A DNA stretch of 13,791 nt from an uncultured Eubacteriales bacterium (GTDB taxonomy: Bacteria > Bacillota > Clostridia > Oscillospirales > UBA644). Shown here piece by piece: positions 11,941-13,791 of this stretch. A model generated the notes under the pieces. That model did not search any database. It was not told the DNA's origin and saw nothing but the letters and a program-made list of their open reading frames with translations. Location of the stretch: the NCBI GenBank assembly GCA_959604355.1, contig CAUHAO010000032.1, positions 1 through 13,791 of the forward strand, given 5' to 3'. The translations under genes were made by a program, and so were the position numbers. The stretch's first letter is position 1. Each line of letters begins with the position of its first letter.

Positions 11941-13494
11941 TTATTTCGCGTATTCAACTGCTCGGTTCTCGCGGATGACGTTGACCTTGATCTGTCCGGG
12001 ATATTCAAGTTCGCTTTCAATGCGTTTCGCGATATCCCTTGCAAGTATGACCATATCGTCATCGGAGATCTCATCGGGTCTTACCATTACGCGGATCTCA
12101 CGGCCCGCCTGGATCGCATAGGACTTCTCAACACCTTTGAAGTCGTTTGCAAGACCTTCAAGACGTTCAAGACGTTTGATGTAGTTGGCAATATCTTCAC
12201 GGCGTGCACCGGGACGTGCGGCGGAAATGGCGTCTGCCGCCTGGACGATGACCGCGAGAACGGTCTTCGCTTCAACGTCTCCGTGGTGTGCTTCGATAGC
12301 ATGAACGATATTTTCGTGTTCTTTATACTTGCGCACGGTCTCAACACCGATCGAGACGTGGGAGCCTTCGGCTTCCTGGTCAAGCGCTTTGCCGATATCG
12401 TGCAACAAACCCGCGCGCTTCGCGGCGGTGACATCAACACCGAGCTCTCCCGCGAGAAGACCCGCAAGCAGCGACACTTCAATGGAGTGATTAAGTACGT
12501 TCTGACCGAACGACGTTCTGTAATGGAGTCGGCCGAGAAGCTTGACGAGGTCGGGATGGATACCGTGAACACCCGTTTCGAATATCGCGCGTTCGCCCTC
12601 TTTCTTGATGTTTGCTTCGACTTCCTTCTTTGCCTTTTCTGCCATTTCACCGACACGAGTCGGATGGATGCGTCCGTCGGCAATGAGTTTTTCGAGAGCT
12701 ATGCGGGCAATCTCTCGTCTGACCATGTCAAAGCAGGAGATTGTAATCGCTTCGGGAGTGTCGTCAATAATAAGATCGACGCCCGTTATAGACTCCAAAG
12801 CTCGTATGTTGCGGCCCTCACGTCCGATTATACGGCCCTTCATCTCATCGTTAGGCAATGTGACAACGGAGACGGTCGTTTCGGACACATGGTCGGACGC
12901 ACAGCGCTGGATGGCAAGAGAAAGAATCTCTTTGGCTTTCGTTTCCGCTTCTTCTTTGGTGCGCTGCTCATATTCATTTATCATCAGCGCAGATTCATGT
13001 TTGAGATCGTCTTCAAGAGTTGACAGCAGGTATGCTTTAGCCTGATCCGCGGACATACCGCTGATCTTTTCGAGCATTTCGCACTGCTGTTTCTTTATAT
13101 CTTCAATCTCCGCTTCTCTGGATTCAAGCTGTTTAAGTTTGTTTGTAAGAGCGTTCTCTTTTTGGTCAAAAGATTCCGCGCGCTTGTCGAGAGAGGTTTC
13201 TTTTTGAACAAGTCTGTTTTCAAGACGCTGAAGTTCCGTACGACGTTCTTTTATGTCGCGGTCCGCTTCGGTCCTCTGTCTGTGGATCTCCTCTTTTGCC
13301 TCGAGGAGAGCTTCTTTTTGTTTCTGCTCACCGAGTTTTATCGCATCATTAACAATATTTTTCGCCTTTTCTTCCGCCGAACCTATGGTTTTTTCGGCGA
13401 CATTCTTACGATAGGCTATACCTACCGCTATACCAATCAAAAGACAAACTATACCTGCTACAACTGCGATTATTACGGCTGTTGTTATGGGCAT
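11941..13494 (-). CDS. rny: Ribonuclease Y
   Basis: A membrane-anchored endoribonuclease that starts mRNA decay and processing in Firmicutes. It has 517 residues, the usual length. A single N-terminal membrane helix (about 4-27) is followed by a long charged coiled coil (about 33-190), a KH domain with GRIIGREGRN (220-229), and an HD domain with NHSIE (H336), LLHDIGKA (H365-D366) and AADAIS (D421). The C-terminal region is intact to AVEYAK. The start is ATG 13494 (MPITTAV), preceded by GGAGG (13507-13511 on the plus strand). An in-frame ATG at 13596 would add 34 residues upstream of the normal N-terminus and run through the leader hairpin. It has its own consensus promoter and a leader of about 105 nt. 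Confidence 0.97.
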   Translation of the reverse strand: MPITTAVIIAVVAGIVCLLIGIAVGIAYRKNVAEKTIGSAEEKAKNIVNDAIKLGEQKQKEALLEAKEEIHRQRTEADRDIKERRTELQRLENRLVQKETSLDKRAESFDQKENALTNKLKQLESREAEIEDIKKQQCEMLEKISGMSADQAKAYLLSTLEDDLKHESALMINEYEQRTKEEAETKAKEILSLAIQRCASDHVSETTVSVVTLPNDEMKGRIIGREGRNIRALESITGVDLIIDDTPEAITISCFDMVRREIARIALEKLIADGRIHPTRVGEMAEKAKKEVEANIKKEGERAIFETGVHGIHPDLVKLLGRLHYRTSFGQNVLNHSIEVSLLAGLLAGELGVDVTAAKRAGLLHDIGKALDQEAEGSHVSIGVETVRKYKEHENIVHAIEAHHGDVEAKTVLAVIVQAADAISAARPGARREDIANYIKRLERLEGLANDFKGVEKSYAIQAGREIRVMVRPDEISDDDMVILARDIAKRIESELEYPGQIKVNVIRENRAVEYAK

Positions 13495-13541
13495 CCTACT
13501 GATACACCTCCGTAAAAAATCGATATGGGTCTCAATAACTG

Positions 13542-13564
13542 CCTTCTGCGAAATCCGCAGAAGG
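13542..13564 (-). other. Perfect hairpin in the rny 5' leader
   Basis: CCTTCTGCG (13542-13550) pairs with CGCAGAAGG (13556-13564) around a 5-nt loop. It sits in the middle of the predicted rny leader with no T-run after it in either direction, so it is not a terminator. It could set mRNA stability or be a target for RNase Y autoregulation. Confidence 0.6.
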
Positions 13565-13605
13565 ACGAATTGCATAATAAATATATATACAAACAAACTA
13601 TATTA

Positions 13606-13634
13606 ATTCTACAACATTTTCTTACAAATGTCAA
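13606..13634 (-). promoter_or_regulatory. Consensus sigma-A promoter of rny
   Basis: On the minus strand TTGACA (13629-13634), a 17-bp spacer and TAGAAT (13606-13611). The -35 box is perfect and the -10 has one mismatch. Transcription would start near 13599. Confidence 0.88.
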
Positions 13635-13718
13635 GAGCGAAATCGCCGTTTTTCGGATTTTGGAAAAATTTCATATTTTTTCAATGTTTTTTCGGATTTA
13701 TATCATAATCAAAAGGTA

Positions 13719-13747
13719 TTGAATTATTAAGTATAATATGGTATAAT
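13719..13747 (+). promoter_or_regulatory. Strong promoter facing the window end
   Basis: TTGAAT (13719-13724), a 17-bp spacer and TATAAT (13742-13747), with TGG (13739-13741) making it an extended -10 as well. The start would be near 13754. It is divergent from rny, and nothing within the window is driven by it. Across a joined end it would read into bases 1-90. Confidence 0.8.
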
Positions 13748-13769
13748 ATACGCAGAGATTCCTGTTTCA

Positions 13770-13791
13770 CAGCAATCGCGGACGCTGTCCG
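13770..13791. repeat. 22-bp terminal direct repeat, right copy
   Basis: Identical to bases 1-22. It begins about 16 nt after the predicted start of the outward-facing promoter, so it would be part of that transcript. Confidence 0.9.

Noticed and set aside
11902..13023. Plus-strand open frame of 373 codons opposite rny
   Set aside because: Antisense shadow of RNase Y; its start lies inside the terminator hairpin and no motif is recognisable.
1..13791. Plasmid or phage element
   Set aside because: No replication, partition, mobilisation, integrase or structural phage gene; the content is housekeeping, so the terminal repeat does not imply a plasmid.
1..13791. CRISPR array, insertion sequence, tRNA or rRNA
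   Set aside because: No regularly spaced repeats, transposase fragments, tRNA T-loop signatures or rRNA-like stretches were recognised by eye on either strand.

Overview
This window looks like a chromosomal segment from a low-to-mid GC Bacillota (Firmicutes), probably an uncultured gut Clostridia of the Oscillospirales/Christensenellales type. The basis is strong AGGAGG-type ribosome binding sites, TTGAAA-17-TATAAT promoters, the Lys-rich insertion in PGK, RNase Y, a DUF378 protein, and a Ser/Thr kinase paired with a small helix-turn-helix protein. The lineage is inference, not a database result. The last 22 bases (13770-13791) repeat the first 22 exactly, so this is either a circularised or overlapping contig or a segment bounded by two repeat copies.

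Region 1 (1-1888) is a sulfur/PLP-enzyme area undergoing reductive decay. A GC-rich structured stretch with a terminator-like hairpin (1-90) is followed by a promoter, then a Cys/Met-rich small ORF with an internal terminator hairpin. That arrangement resembles a cysteine-sensing attenuation leader. Next come a frameshifted remnant and a short N-terminal relic of metY (O-acetylhomoserine sulfhydrylase). An intact cysK (cysteine synthase) and its terminator follow, and then an N-terminal relic of pdxS (PLP synthase lyase subunit). Only cysK is intact here.

Region 2 (2011-5731) has a TPR protein, a large PD-(D/E)XK nuclease/XPD-like iron-sulfur helicase with its own near-consensus promoter, and a small DUF378 membrane protein ending at a perfect 13-bp terminator. 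Region 3 (5780-8074) is the glycolytic pair pgk-tpiA. It has a strong promoter, a Fur-arm-like dyad in the leader, an intergenic hairpin and a strong terminator.

Region 4 (8197-11333) is the most accessory-looking part: a small HTH protein (minus strand), a divergent membrane-anchored Ser/Thr kinase, a four-helix membrane protein, and a lipoprotein with an internal duplication. A strong promoter at 8197-8225 points antisense through the whole HTH gene toward the kinase. This is my best candidate for an undescribed regulatory/signalling module. Region 5 (11341-13747, minus strand) contains rny (RNase Y) with a consensus promoter and a hairpin-bearing leader, and a PAP2-family membrane phosphatase downstream. 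Beyond rny a strong divergent promoter fires toward the window end and, if the ends join, into the structured stretch at 1-90. No tRNA, rRNA, CRISPR array or insertion sequence was recognised.
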